64,000 nt of DNA from Lagopus muta (lineage: Eukaryota; Chordata; Aves; Galliformes; Phasianidae), in assembly GCF_023343835.1 (NCBI RefSeq), contig NC_064442.1, positions 17,966,501 to 18,030,500 on the forward strand, read 5' to 3'. The translations under genes were made by a program, and so were the position numbers. The stretch's first letter is position 1; each line of letters starts with the position of its first letter. Positions 36,994 through 54,780 of the stretch are shown in pieces. The notes beneath the pieces were generated by a model. The model saw only the letters and a program-made list of their open reading frames with translations, searched no databases and was not told where the DNA came from.

Positions 36994-37357
36994 CTGGAAT
37001 AGAAGAGCAGAAAACCTATTAGAGCAGCACTCCACAGTTCCCACACTAGCTATCTCCTGAGCCAACAAACTGCCTTATTATATGTCCATTCCACAAGAAG
37101 TTTTATTTGGGCTTTACTTCAGCCCAGGTCTTTCCGCTTAGACCACGGTCAAGCCTCAATCAAATCTCATCCTTTAAAGAATTTTATTTACTCACACGAG
37201 TATTTCAGCTAGGGATCTGTGGAGAACAGATTTTTGACACAAAGGCATACCTATTTCATACATATTTTAGCATCACTAAAGTAATATTTCCTTTGTGGTC
37301 AAGTCTGGCAGAGGCAAGCACTGCAAGCGAAGTGAGAGAATCTCTTACCAACAAGGT

Positions 37358-41457
<4,100 letters not shown>

Positions 41458-41700
41458 GGCGGCGGACGGGAGGACGGCACCGGGAGGCGGCCGCGCTCTG
41501 AGGGCGCGGGGCTGCGGGATACGGGAGGAAGGGGAGGGGAGCGGGGAGGACTACGGTGGTGCCGCGGGGACAAAGTTCTGCGCGGAGCGGGAGCGCGACG
41601 TCACGTGGCCGCTGCCGCGCGGGAAGGCGGGGGCTGCCGGCCGCCATTTTGTGGCGGGTTGGTGCTGAATGTGGGGCGATTTGGCTATGTGCCGTTCCCG
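41458..41700 (-). promoter_or_regulatory. COX5A: COX5A CpG promoter with YY1 and CRE/E-box sites
   Basis: A CpG-rich stretch precedes the COX5A ATG. A YY1-type element lies at 41640-41651, reading CAAAATGGCGGC in the direction of the gene. A composite ACGTCACGTG (ATF/USF type) lies at 41598-41607. YY1 sites in this orientation usually overlap or closely follow the start of transcription, which would put the start near 41650; that is inference. Confidence 0.6.
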
Positions 41701-44100
41701 CCGTCAGTCTTCCCCTCATCCTGCTCCGAGCACACTGGAGAACTCGGCTGCTCCTCACATCTGACTGTCTATATGCATCACCGTCTTCATTGCCTTCTTG
41801 TGGGTGCTTGCTCTTACGTCCTTCAGACGCTGTGGCACCCAGATTGCCCCCAGTACTCGCAGTGTGCGGCACCTGCCCTGTCACCTGGCAGTGCCGGGCC
41901 TGCTGCAGCACAGGGCACGGTTACACATCTGGTGCGCGATGCTCGGATCCTGCTTGCTGGCAGCCAGAACCAGAGCTTGGTTCTTTTGTAAAAACACAGA
42001 ACTGGTTTCAAAATGGAGCCACAGGGAACCCCACTAATGACCGTCCCTCACTCTGCTGTAACCCCGTTTCCTACCACCCTTCGAGCTCAGCCCTTCAGCT
42101 GGTTGTTCACCCATCCTATTACAGATGTGTGAAAGATCACAGTGTTTTTCGGAGCTCCCCCAGGCTCTAAATCTACATCCCCCCAGGGACAGGCTGCCCA
42201 TCGGCAGCCATGCAGTGAGGGGATGGAGCCCTTCCTGCTTGCAGCCCAGCAGCTGGGTTAGCACAGCAGCAGCTTGGCCTCTCAGAGGGAAGCAGAGCCC
42301 TCAGGGGCCTCCAAGCTCTTATGGCTATCAGGGCCCGCAGCTGCTTGGCATTAAAGGCTTTCCACGGATGAATGCAGCCTGGCTTTCCCAAAGGGAATCC
42401 CTGCTGCCGGGCTGTCTTCAGAGCATCAGTGAGCCCAAGATGGATGCATGGAGATCCATTACATCCCCATCCCCAAATGCACACCGGGGTGCTGCCCACA
42501 GCTGAGGCCGCTGTCAGGCTGCCTGTGCCACCGTCTGTAAAGCCACGAGTTCACAGAATGACCCCAAAATTACTCTTTGTAGGCACCGTGGGCTGCCTGC
42601 ACAGCAGACAATCACCACGCTGTTTTCACTCACAATGCCCCCTTAGGACCCTGTGGAGCCAGATGCCATCCTGCTATTTATAAACGCTTCATATTTGGAG
42701 TTGCAGTCAGTTTTATTCTTTTTAACTATTTCCTCACGCAGGAAATCCTTGGTACACAGCCAGCAGTGCGAAGCGTTTGAAATCCCCAGCCTCCTGTTGC
42801 CTCCAAGGTTGCAAATTGCCTGCGTACAGAATCAATTAAGAATAATTCTGAACATTAACAAAATAATATGGTGAAATGAGTGGCTTTTTTTTTTCTCTCT
42901 CTCTCTCTTTCTCCTTGCCTTTCTCCTTGCTGGGGGCAACATGAGCTGGCAGTAGGATTGTTAGTTCTCAAAAGTCTTCATGCTTCCATCGAATTGTTTA
43001 TTCAGTTCTCCCCCAAAGTCCTTCCATCGCTGGCTAGGAGACCAAAAACCCCTGACTCTTATCAGTGGGGTCAAGGCTGAGGCTTCGATGTCCTGCTACT
43101 GCTGGTTAGGAGACCAGAAATCCGTGAGGTAGAGAATTTGGGTGGACGTGTCGTGCCCTGTCATAACCCACATTCCCCATCTCTCTGTGCATAGTTCTTC
43201 ATTAACCTCGTTTGGGATGGAAACTGGTGCAAGATGCTGTGCTGAGGGCTTCTGCTGATCTACCTGCAGGGCTGAGGGCATGCAACAGCCTGTTCTGCAA
43301 TGGCTTATTGGCTTCCAACTGCATCATATGCACAGCACCTGGCCCAGCACCGCTGAGATGTGGACAGATTTGATTCTGGGGTCTGTTCAGTCCCCTCCAA
43401 TTCTTATGCCACTTTCTGGGAATAAAACCTTTCTGGGAATAAAACCCCCACAAAAAGAAGAAAACAATTGGAAATTAATGTTCAATTACATGGTGGCAGA
43501 TAAGTGAAATGAATCAATCTGTGGCAGGGCAGATAAGCACAAGCTTCCGGCTTGGAGGAGCAGCTGCCTGCTGAGGGAGATAACAAGGTCATTGCCAAAC
43601 AAACCCCCCCTTCCTCCTCTTTCTCGCTCCCCTGGTCTCCTTCCATTCCTTCTCCCAGCCAAAAAAAGCACTTTCCAAGCCAGCCTTTGGCAAAGCAGCG
43701 ATGCCTACTGACCCCATCCTAAGGCTGTGCACTCTAGAGCCAACTGAATCTATCCTGCTTGGGCAGGGGACCCAGGTGGATTTAGGTTCAGTTGGCCTCC
43801 CACAACCCATCTCTGCATCGTCCTGGTCTCCATGTGCTGGCAAGGGGCTGGCATGGGGCAGATGGAGCTCCATAGGGGGCTTTGCCAGGCTCTGCCATGT
43901 CGGCAGGGGCCAGGCAGCTGCCAGGGCATGCAAAGAAGCTGGCCCTGATTCCTCATCCCCAAGAGGCAGGATTTGGCCAAGATCCCCCTGTTCTGGCTCA
44001 GCAGCAGCCACAGTCCCACCCTCACTGTGCCCATCTGTGCCATGGCCACTGGCAAAGACGATTCTCCCCCCCCCCCCCCGCATTTCCCCATAGAAATACT
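41700..44100. other. Intergenic, COX5A to RPP25; no gene seen
   Basis: No exon or known repeat family is recognised. Small local duplications are present: ctttctgggaataaaac occurs twice in tandem at 43414-43447, and a ~30-base segment with taggagaccaaaaa / taggagaccagaaa recurs at about 43034 and 43106. A CT run lies at 42894-42913 and a C run at 44067-44080. Confidence 0.5.
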
Positions 44101-44120
44101 TCAACTATTTCTAAAGAGCT

Positions 44121-44126
44121 TTTATT
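44121..44126 (-). terminator. RPP25: Possible poly(A) signal of RPP25
   Basis: TTTATT is AATAAA for the minus-strand gene and is the first such signal downstream of the RPP25 stop. It would imply a 3' UTR of about 950 bases. Only its position supports it. Confidence 0.4.
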
Positions 44127-45062
44127 TTCCGTTTGTTTCCTTTTACCCATAGAAACAGCAGACGTTTCGCTCCGAAGGGCTTTCTGGAGAGCCAGCCCAT
44201 AGCAAATGCTCCACAGCCAAACCTACAAAGCTCCCCTTCATCCCAGCATCCGTCCAGCACGTTGGAGATGATCCACCTGATGCTCCCCATTGCCTTCATC
44301 CCTCATCGTCATGCTTTCACCATGGCTGCAAACACCTCCGGGAGAGGAAAAACCTGAATATGTGATGTGGGAAGAGGAGTTATTTCCATTTCCATTTCTG
44401 TTCTTTGGGGGCTGCTATTGAAATGAACGACAGTGCTCCGGGGCTTGTTTCCTTGGCTCTCAGGCTGCAGCGGTTCTGGAAGAGGAAGGATCAGCTTCGG
44501 GTATTTCAGAGCAAAGCACAAAATAGAAACGATGCCAGAGCAGAAAGGAAGGGACAGAGACAAAGCAGGGAGCTGGGTGAGAGGGAGCAGGACCCATCTG
44601 CTTGTTTGTGCTATTCAGGATGAATCACAGGAGCCACGAGGCGTGGATCCCAGCGTTAATAAACCTGACAGCTCCTCTCTGGGGTTAATTGCAGTGGTTT
44701 TGATAATGAAGGTGTTACTCCGATGGGCTTTGGGCTCTTTGCTGCTGGCTGAGACATCCCGATGTGGAGCGGCGGCATGCAGCTGCCTTTCCCAATCTGG
44801 GGAGAATCCAAAGGATGCTTCTGTGCGAGTCCTGGAGAGCTGCTGTGCCGGGGGCTATTTAGCAGGGCTGGCAGGAGGCATGAGTGGCTCTGCATCCCTA
44901 CAACTGCACACAGCACCAGGCAAAAGGAAGGAAAAGTTAGGGGAGGGGAGGTTTTCCCACAGACCCACACACCGCAGCCCCCCTTCATTAGTGGGGGGTA
45001 CAAGGATGTGCTCTGCATGGGGTCAGTAGCCCCCGCGGCTCTCCTGTGAGCATAAAATGGGG

Positions 45063-45674
45063 TCAGTAGTGGCCATTCGTCTGGCTGTCTCTTGTCCCCG
45101 AGCCCTGCAGGCTGCCGGCTCCCGCTACCTGCAGCTTCTTGGGCAGCAGTTCCTCATGGGCAGGCGGTGGGGGCCGCTTCAGCCCCTTGGCTGAGGAGCT
45201 CGAGGGGTCTTCTCCTGCCTCTCTGGGCTCAGGGGGTTGGTAGCCCGTCTGGTTGGGGTCCAGGGGGTCACGGGAGAGCAGGATGCAGATGGAAGGGACG
45301 TTCTTGTGGACGGTCAGATTCTGTGCTGCACCGCCGGGCAGTGGGTCCCGGTTCTCCCAGACCTCCAGCAAGGTTTTGTAGCGTACCTTGGTGACCTGGT
45401 GAAGACCCCCCAGCTTTCTCTTCATGATCTCCACGCAGGTGATGGTTTTGGTGACTGCTCTGCCGCAGCCGCTGAAGACAATCTGCCGGCTGCCCTTCAG
45501 CTCCATCTGAGCCATGGCGAAGCTCATCAAGTTCCTGATCTTGCTGCCCTCCTTCACTTTCATCTCCACCACACCTGGGGGCAAGTCAGGGAAGGGCAAG
45601 GGGCTCTCCTCCTCCGACGTCCTGACCTTTCGGAAGTTCTCCATCCCAGACTGGGCAACGGGCTTGGCCGCCAT
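45063..45674 (-). CDS. RPP25: RNase P/MRP subunit p25 (RPP25), single exon
   Basis: RPP25 binds the P3 stem of RNase P and RNase MRP RNA as a dimer with RPP20, for tRNA 5' processing and rRNA maturation in the nucleus. One uninterrupted 203-codon frame carries an Alba-type domain at about residues 40-145. It starts VEMKVKEGSKIRNLMSFA and includes the RNA-binding IVFSGCGRAVTKTITCVEI and KRKLGGLHQVTKVRY. A proline- and charge-rich tail follows, low in conservation as in mammals. Two ATGs are possible. The one at 45672-45674 adds MAAKPVAQSG; the one at 45644-45646 (MENFRKVR) matches the human start. Both have G at -3 and G at +4, so the coordinates given are the longer form. The intronless structure is normal for this gene, and the frame is intact. 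Confidence 0.94.
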   Translation of the reverse strand: MAAKPVAQSGMENFRKVRTSEEESPLPFPDLPPGVVEMKVKEGSKIRNLMSFAMAQMELKGSRQIVFSGCGRAVTKTITCVEIMKRKLGGLHQVTKVRYKTLLEVWENRDPLPGGAAQNLTVHKNVPSICILLSRDPLDPNQTGYQPPEPREAGEDPSSSSAKGLKRPPPPAHEELLPKKLQVAGAGSLQGSGTRDSQTNGHY

Positions 45675-48340
45675 CCCTCACCCCACACCTAGCCCCCGCT
45701 GTCTCGCTCCAGCTCCACCGTCACGTCCTCAGGACCCTCAGCCCCTTTCCCCCTCCTCGTCCTGGTGCTGGCTGTCCCTGGGGCAGGCCAGAGCTGTAGG
45801 ATCCCCCGGGTGCCCCTGCTCGCTGCCAGCTGCAGCTCTCGGCAATGCTCAGGCTCCTCTGTTCCGTCTGCAGCGCTTGCTTCTGCCGCTCTTTGCTTCA
45901 TTCTGGACTTCAGCAGCCCCCAGAGCTGTTCTGTGTAATTAGCAGATCCTCCCCCTCTCTCTCCCCTCCCTCCCCTCCTCCTCCTCCTCCTCCCCTCGCT
46001 CAGCCTCCCATCCCAGCACCCTCCTGCTGCCTCCATCCCTGGGTGGGCAGAGGGAGAAGCTCTTTCCTGGCTTCGTGATGCTCCCCAAGTCCTGCCCCCT
46101 TAAAGAGAACCTCGTCCCTTCTCTCAAGGACACCAAGCTGCCCGCAAACAGCAGCAGTTGTCCCCTGTCCCCCCCCCACCCCAGCCTCCGGATCATTGCA
46201 CAGTGGAAAGAGATGCCGAGTATTGCCTTGCTGCCAAATCTTATCGGCCTCTGGAGGACCCGGGATTATTTTCACCCCGAATAGGGCTTGCAAAATCCAT
46301 GAATAAATGAATGGATCGGCCAGCCCCATTCCTGCCACCCCAATGCAGCGAGGGTTCCACTGTTGGGACATCCCGGGGTCCTGGCACCAAGGGGAGAAAC
46401 TGAGGCAGGGCCAATGGCGTGGTTGAAATGGATTGAAGCCTCCGTGGGAAAACACTGCCTCCAAAAGATGCTAAAACCCATAGGAAAATAACAAGAAAGG
46501 ATTTCAACAACCATTCACGCAGCAGGGAGGAAAACTGCGCTATGGGATCAAATCCTGCCACCCGTGGTCCATTTTTTTGCAGCGTTCTGCAGCACTTAAA
46601 ATGGAAATGAATCGCGTTATTAGCAGCTCCATCGCTAATTACCATCTGAAGCCATTCATTACCCTGTCAGTGTGTTTGCTGGAGGACAACAGCAGTTATT
46701 CCAAGCTGAGGAGCAGCAGGATGGGAGAGGGACAAAAGCAGGGCTGAGGGGATAAAAGCACTGGGTGAAAAATACAGGGAATTGGTTAAAACAGAAAAGA
46801 GAGATGGTGAAAGCTGGAGCAGCAGTAACATGAGCCCCTGCCCTCCACCTGCCCTCGCTATATTTTCTTTCATCTGCTGAATGTGGGAGCAGTTCGGAAA
46901 GTTGAAGCATGCGATATGAGGAAAGTCTCCATCCATCTCTGCGTCACATCGGGGTGGCTCAGGTCTCAGGTGCTTGTCACATTGCACGTGGGACGCCACC
47001 CATGCCAGTGACATCCCTGAGTGAGAGCCTGTGCCCTGGCCCTGGGAACATCTGGCTCCCCACTGAAAAGCCCTTCAGTGGGGCAAACCCCTTTGCAAAG
47101 GTTGAACAACGAGCAGGAGGAATAATTGGGGTGCCCCAGGGTCCTGATCAGCCCCACCTGGGCACCTCAGCCACAACCTTTGTCCCACAGCCCTATTTAA
47201 GCTCAGCTTTATAGCTTTCAGCTCTAATTTGGGATTTTCTATGAGTTGGTTCTCCAGTTTAATGATATCTATGCTTGTTTCTGGTGCTACTCATATGGAC
47301 CTCAACCTATGGATTGATTGCAGAGCTGCTTAGCTACTACTGGCCCTGGCTGCTATGCTTACTTTATGGCTTGACCTTGAGAGTGTAGATTTGCTAGAGG
47401 TGTGCCGGCTGATCTGGGCGCATGGTTGGGCTTGATCACTGCCCTCAGCTCAGGTATGAAGCTTACCTCTGGGTAATGAGGTTTCTGCCCTGCTAGTTGT
47501 GCTGTCATCCTTGGTGTCCTACTTATCCTCCATGACTGTGAGGAGCATATGCCCTTCTCACTGTTTGTAACCAGAAGTGCCTCAGAGCTGCAGCAACCCA
47601 ATTACATGTGGTCATGCCCTGATGCTCTGAAGGCGTCAGCAGCACTGTTTTCCCCCATAATGATGCTCCCAAAGGGGTTGGCTTGATGCAGCACTGTTTC
47701 TGGCACACGTGCAAGCGCTGTGGCAGTGACATGAAGCTGGTTTCCAGGCAGTAATGTTGGGGAAGAGATTTGATTTGAGTGTAAGGCAAGGTTATTTTCA
47801 AGCAGGCTGTTTTATGGAGACATCTGCTTTCCTCATTGGAAATGGAGGGCTGTGCTTGAGCTTGCCTTTCCCTGGGATTCAGTACCAGCTGAGCTGCAGG
47901 AGACCGTTATTGGCCTTCAGATGTAAGGACTTGTCCCCTTTGGAATTGGCCTGCATGGAGGCTCCACCTTGGTTTTGGAGACCTCTCATTTTGTAGAGGT
48001 CCTCAGGAACTGCTGGTGGGATACCGAGTCTTGGTGATATGTTAATCTAGTTGCCACTTATCCACCCCGATGCCATTGCCTTTGTCTCCAAAACCTTGAA
48101 GATGAGCTGGAGCACAGCAGGATATGATAGGAGTGGATGCAGGGTTCCCTAAATTTCAGCTTGCTGGTGGGACCTGCAGGGTCCTCGGTACAGGCAGCCA
48201 GGAACCCCTGAACCCCCAAGAACCCCTGAACAATATGGCTCTTATCACATTCCTGCCCTAAAGTCTCATTTCCCTGAACAGTGCCAGACTCCTACCCTAC
48301 AGGGAATTCTCTCTGCTGCATGTAGGATTTCTCTTCTCTC
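45675..48340. other. Intergenic, RPP25 to SCAMP5; no gene recognised
   Basis: The stretch just upstream of RPP25 (45675-46060) is moderately GC-rich and should contain its promoter; it includes a CTC/CCT tract at 45945-45995. From 46.1 to 48.3 kb I recognise no exon. The part from about 47.1 to 48.0 kb looks like it might belong to a dispersed repeat, but I cannot name a family. Confidence 0.45.
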
Positions 48341-48955
48341 ATATGCTAATTGTTATATACACACTTCATGGAGGGTCTCCCTTGTTACATATGGATTTCA
48401 CCGTAGTCATGACCTACATAAGGTTAATGCTTAATGCATACAGAACTTAACCCCTATAGAAGCTCCCCATAAGGTAGCTGCTGAACTCTTGCCCATGGAG
48501 GATCTCCCTTGCCACGTGTAGTGTCTACAATACATGCACCCCATCGAGACTGTCCCCAGACCCGTATGGAGCCTGCTATATCTTTTCCTATAGATGGTCT
48601 CCTGTGCCCAATACAGAGTTTATCATATTCCATAGAGGACTTCCCTTGCCCCATGTGGACCCTGCCAAACTCTTGCCCCGTAGAGGGCCTGCCTCGAACC
48701 ATATGGAGTTTACCGTGCCCCATACAGAGCTTCCCTTGACCCGTATAGAGCTTCTTACACCCTATGGGCTGTTCTCCCTTTCTCCATTCCCCAAAGAAGG
48801 TCACCTCGACCATATGGAGTATGTCCAACTCCTTCACTGGGAGTCTCTCCTGCCCCACGTGGAGCTTTCTACCCCCGTACCCCATAGGGGATCTCCCACG
48901 ACCTATGTAGTGCTCTCAGCCCCTGAGGTCTGCCTTCCATCCCCTATAGGACCCC
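48340..48955. repeat. Degenerate ~21-bp tandem repeat upstream of SCAMP5
   Basis: Units such as aaccatatggagtttaccgtg less one base, ccccatacagagcttccctt and acccgtatagagcttcttac follow each other at 21 bp around 48695-48780. Looser copies extend on both sides. It gives a minus-strand open frame of 143 codons with repeated GQGKLxMG-like pieces, which is a repeat artefact. It ends directly before the SCAMP5 CpG island. Confidence 0.75.
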
Positions 48956-48959
48956 GTGC

Positions 48960-49300
48960 CCAATGCGCTCCCCGCCCGGCGGCATCAGGACCCTGGACAG
49001 TTCCAACTGCTCTCGCGAGATCTGGAAGGCGGCCCCGTTGGTGGGGCGGGCGGGAGACGGCGCAGTCTCGCGAGAGCGCGGCCGCTGCGGCAAGAGCGGC
49101 GCCGGGCGGCCGCCGCCACCCGCGAAGCGAGGCGTGGGGCCGGTGCTGTGCGTGGGGACCCGATCGTGACGGCCGCGGGGCGGGTGGGGGCTGTCGTGCA
49201 GCGCGGGGAAGGCCCGGGAGGCCGCTGGAACCCAATGGGGGACGCGCTGCCTGGGTGTCCCCGCGCTTTCCGTGGGTTTTCGCGTCCCGGTGAGGCCGTT
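48960..49300 (+). promoter_or_regulatory. SCAMP5: SCAMP5 CpG promoter with two CGCG elements
   Basis: This is a CpG island containing two perfect copies of the palindrome TCTCGCGAGA at 49011-49020 and 49066-49075. That element is known from TATA-less, often bidirectional promoters. The likely 5' UTR exon ends at a donor near 49289 (CCCG|gtgagg); the acceptor tctgcag at 49579-49585 opens the exon with the start codon. Confidence 0.7.
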
Positions 49301-49611
49301 TCCCTGCGGGGACGGAGCTGAAGGAGCCCCGCTGCTGTGCGTGGGCCGAACCCCGCGGCTGGAGCCTGTGCTAATCGGCAGGGCGTTAAGCGGGGCGGGA
49401 GCCGGGATTGAGCCAGGTGTCCGTGCTAAGCCGGGCCTTGTGCTGAGGCCGGGGGGGAGGGAGGAGGGTTTGGGGAACGGGGACAGCTGGGGTGCAGCCG
49501 CACTCCCCTCAGCGCCTCCGTCTGTGTCCTCTTCCTTCCCTCCAGCTCTGACGCAGCTCCCGGCTGCTTTCCCTCATCTCTGCAGAGCGGGGAGGCAGAG
49601 AGTGTGCCAGC

Positions 49612-51696
<2,085 letters not shown>

Positions 51697-53600
51697 GCAG
51701 CGGGGCTGCGGCCTTGGGAAGAAGCACTGGGGGGGAAGGAGGAGGAGGAGGAGGAGGAGGAAGAAGGCTGAGCTGAGTTCCTGCAGCTGTTTCAGAAAGC
51801 TGGAGTGTACCATAATTTTCTTTCCCTGTTCTTTGTAACTGGATCTGTCTTTTCTTTTTTCCTTTTGCCCGTCAGCACCTTGAGCTCTTCTTTTCTCCCT
51901 CTTTTATTTCTCATGTTGGAGAGGCTGTGAGTTGACCAGCAGGATTCTCATTGTGGTAGTACGTGTATGTTCCTGTGTTCTTCTTTTCCCTGTGAAATAG
52001 TGCACGGTGGTGGTTTATTATTACTGTGGTGATAGGTGTGTTAGAACTACATCAGCCAAAAGCCCCCCCAAAAGGGAAAGATTAAAAAATAGTGACCAGC
52101 ACCCATCTCCTCTAAATAAGAGCTGAACTACAGGTTTCTGATGTGAGTTTTCTTTCACTTGGTAGTGTCCAGCCATTTGTCAGTGTCTCAGCAAGGGCAA
52201 GCAATCCTGGGAATTCTCCTTTTCTACTTTCTAATCAGCAGGTGGCTATTTTAGCCATTAAGAAAAGGCTGACTTAGCAGAAAGAAAGAAAGAAAGAAAG
52301 AGAGGAGGAAAAAACCTTCAGTCCTGCTGTTGACATGCTGGAAGCCAAGAGATTCCTAACCCACCCCCTGGCTCAGGATCTCCACCTTCTCTCAGTGCGT
52401 GGTGTTGTAAATGCGTAGTTTACATTTTGCAGTATTACTTTGGCGTGGCTGTGGATGAGAGCTGTGGCACGCTGTGTGTGTGTGTGTGTGTAGGGAAGTC
52501 AGGACAGGTTTTCCCCGTGGGGTGTGACTTTGCATCCTGAACCTGTTTTCTAAAGGCTTCTGTTTTGAAACTCTAAAACTGGCGGAGCATTTCTTGCAGG
52601 ACCTATTCTTGGTCAAATCTTGTGCAATTAACCCCACTGGTTCTGGAAACAGCAAGCCTGAGATGTGTCCCTGTTAGTTTCTGGGACACATGCTAGCTTG
52701 CAGCTCCTTGTGGAAGCTCTGGGCTGGTGGGAGTAATTCCTTCTTGCTCCTGCTCCTATGTGGAGAAGCCTAGCTGCACAGCTCCATTGAGCTCCCGTGC
52801 AAGGATGAGGTCTCCTGGTCCACCAGCCCCAAAATCTTGCCCCCTTTGGGGAGGCTGGGCTTCGAGCAAGGGTCTTGCAGGTTAGTAGAAGGCAGCAGAG
52901 TTCCATTTGTAAATGGGAGCAGATGGGCAGCGCAGGGCAGGAGGAGGGAAAGCTCCTGCTCAGAGATGCTTTTCAGACTCTACATGCACTTTAAACAGGC
53001 CGTTTTTCCTCTAAGTCATAGAAAAGCAGCCCAAAGGGAACGCAGCCTCTCTGCTCCTGTTCCACCTGCCCCACAGGTGTCACAGCAAAGATGCTGGCAT
53101 CTGTGCAGCAGTGCCAGGATGTGAAACCTGCCCATGGGAATTGCACCAAACTTGAATTTATTTGTTTTTTTTCCCAGCCAAGCACACCAAGAATAGTTTC
53201 CTTGCTAAGGATATCGCTTCAGCCGTTTGGCAGTAGGCAGTTGTCTCTTGACAAGACTAAAATGCAGCTAATGATGAAACGCCTGTCTGCGTGTATGTGT
53301 GTGTATATATATGTATAAACTGTAAGGAGAAAAGTAATCCTTTGCTGAGCCTATTATGTACTTAATCAGGTTTAAATATTGTGCAATTCATTTCTAGCTA
53401 GCCTAAAACTTACTCTGCCAAATCACGTGCTCTGTCATCCATGTCTGCAAAATGATGAATGAAGTGACTTCACCTTCTATTAAGCCGCATAAACAATAAC
53501 TGTAACGAGCTGTAACTAACAGACATTGCTTCAGCACCTAACCCTGCTCTCTGCTGTGTCCTCTGTGCGAGCGTGATGCTCACTGCCTAAACACTGATCC
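51697..53600 (+). other. SCAMP5: SCAMP5 3' UTR and flank
   Basis: No canonical AATAAA was found before 53.6 kb. ATTAAA at 52081-52086 would give a ~385-base UTR; a longer UTR to about 53.5 kb is also possible. Simple repeats are GAG runs (51741-51765), AAAG (52282-52301) and TG (52472-52491). Confidence 0.45.
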
Positions 53601-53671
53601 TGTGGAGCTGGGCTGGATCCCACTCACTGCCTGCAGCCATTCTGTCCCATCAGCAGCCCTGTTATGGGGTT

Positions 53672-54160
53672 GACAGAGGGCTGTTGGAGAGGGTCCAGAG
53701 GAGAGCCACAAAGATGATGAGAGGACTGGAGCACCTCCCCTACAAAGACAGGCTGAGGGAGCTGGGCTTGTTCAGCCTGGAGAAAAGAAGGCTGCGGGGT
53801 GACCTCAGTGCAGCCTTCAGTACCTAAAGGGAGCCTACAAACAGGAGGGGAATCAACTCTTTGGAAGGGCAGATAACAGCAGGACAAGGGGAAATGGTTT
53901 GAAGTTGAGGGAGGGAAGATTGAGGTTGGATGTCGGGGAGAAGTTCTTTACTATGAGAGTGGGAGGTGCTGGAACAGCTGCCCAGAGAGGCTGTGATGCC
54001 CCGTCCATCCCTGGAGGTATTCAAGGCCAGGTTGGATGGAGCCCTGGGCAGCCTGGGCTGCTGTGAAATGTGGAGGTTGGTGGCCCTGCATGTGGCAGGG
54101 AGTTGGAGATTCGTGGTCCTTGAGGTCCCTTCCAACCCTGGCCATTCTGTGATTCTGTGA
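53672..54160 (+). mobile_element. CR1 LINE, ~490-bp 3' part
   Basis: This is the best-preserved CR1 in the window, in forward orientation. It runs from ggctgttggagagggtccag through gagggagctgggcttgttca, gaacagctgcccagagaggc and cttccaaccctggccattct to the terminal gtgattctgtga. It is 5'-truncated within the end of ORF2. Confidence 0.95.
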
Positions 54161-54539
54161 GCCCCTCGCTGTCTCCTTCCCCAGCCGTCAGAAGATGCCC
54201 CTCATAAGCCACACATGAGAAATGCAGGGGGATGTGTTGCCTGCCACGCAGTGCCCAGCTCTGCCTCAGGCTCCAAGGAGCACCCGCTTGCTCCCCACTC
54301 GCTCCTCTGCTTCATTTCCACCCCGTGTGTATTTTTATGGCTGTTTCCTCTCAGAAATGCTTCATGCAAGACCCCCGAGCCGGGATCCCTGCGGGCACTA
54401 AGGGGATGACGTGTGACCTCATTGCTCTGTGGGGTGGGAGAACAGGGCCGTGTGTGCTGCACATCACGCCACCAACCGCGCTTTGCGTGGGGGGTGGTTG
54501 AGGCGAGCCACTGGGCCGCCAGGCTTTCGGGCAGGCCCG

Positions 54540-54780
54540 CAAGGCCAGGCCGGGCCTCAGCGCCACCCTCCCGCCGTCAGCAGCGCGCATGCGCGAACAC
54601 CCCGCGTCTCTACGAAGAACTCAATTTCCCAGTGTGCCTTTCGCCGCCCGCCCCGTTGCTAAGCGACGCGCGAGCCTTGTGAGGGCCGGGTTCTCGCTAG
54701 GCCGCAGCTAGGCCGCGGGGCAGAGCCCGCCTATCCCGCACCACTGTAACCCTTTCTGCTTTGCCTGCTGGACTCCTCCG
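54540..54780 (+). promoter_or_regulatory. PPCDC: Probable PPCDC promoter (NRF1, ZNF143-like, X-box-like sites)
   Basis: GC-rich DNA about 3.3 kb upstream of the PPCDC ATG contains an NRF1 palindrome GCGCATGCGC (54585-54594). It also contains actcaatttcccagtgtgcc (54619-54638), close to the ZNF143/THAP11 element, and gttgctaagcgac (54655-54667), similar to an RFX X-box. A donor CCTT|gtgagg at 54679-54680 could end a non-coding first exon. The link to PPCDC is positional. Confidence 0.5.

Noticed and set aside
43000-43140. Pair of similar ~30-base segments taken as a possible hairpin or regulatory array
   Set aside because: They are direct, imperfect and isolated; a small local duplication explains them.
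47100-48050. Possible dispersed repeat or old LTR upstream of SCAMP5
   Set aside because: It feels repeat-like, but I could not tie it to a named family or find ends; left as unannotated.
48454-48885. 143-codon minus-strand frame with repeated GQGKL-like words
   Set aside because: It is a product of the degenerate 21-bp repeat upstream of SCAMP5.
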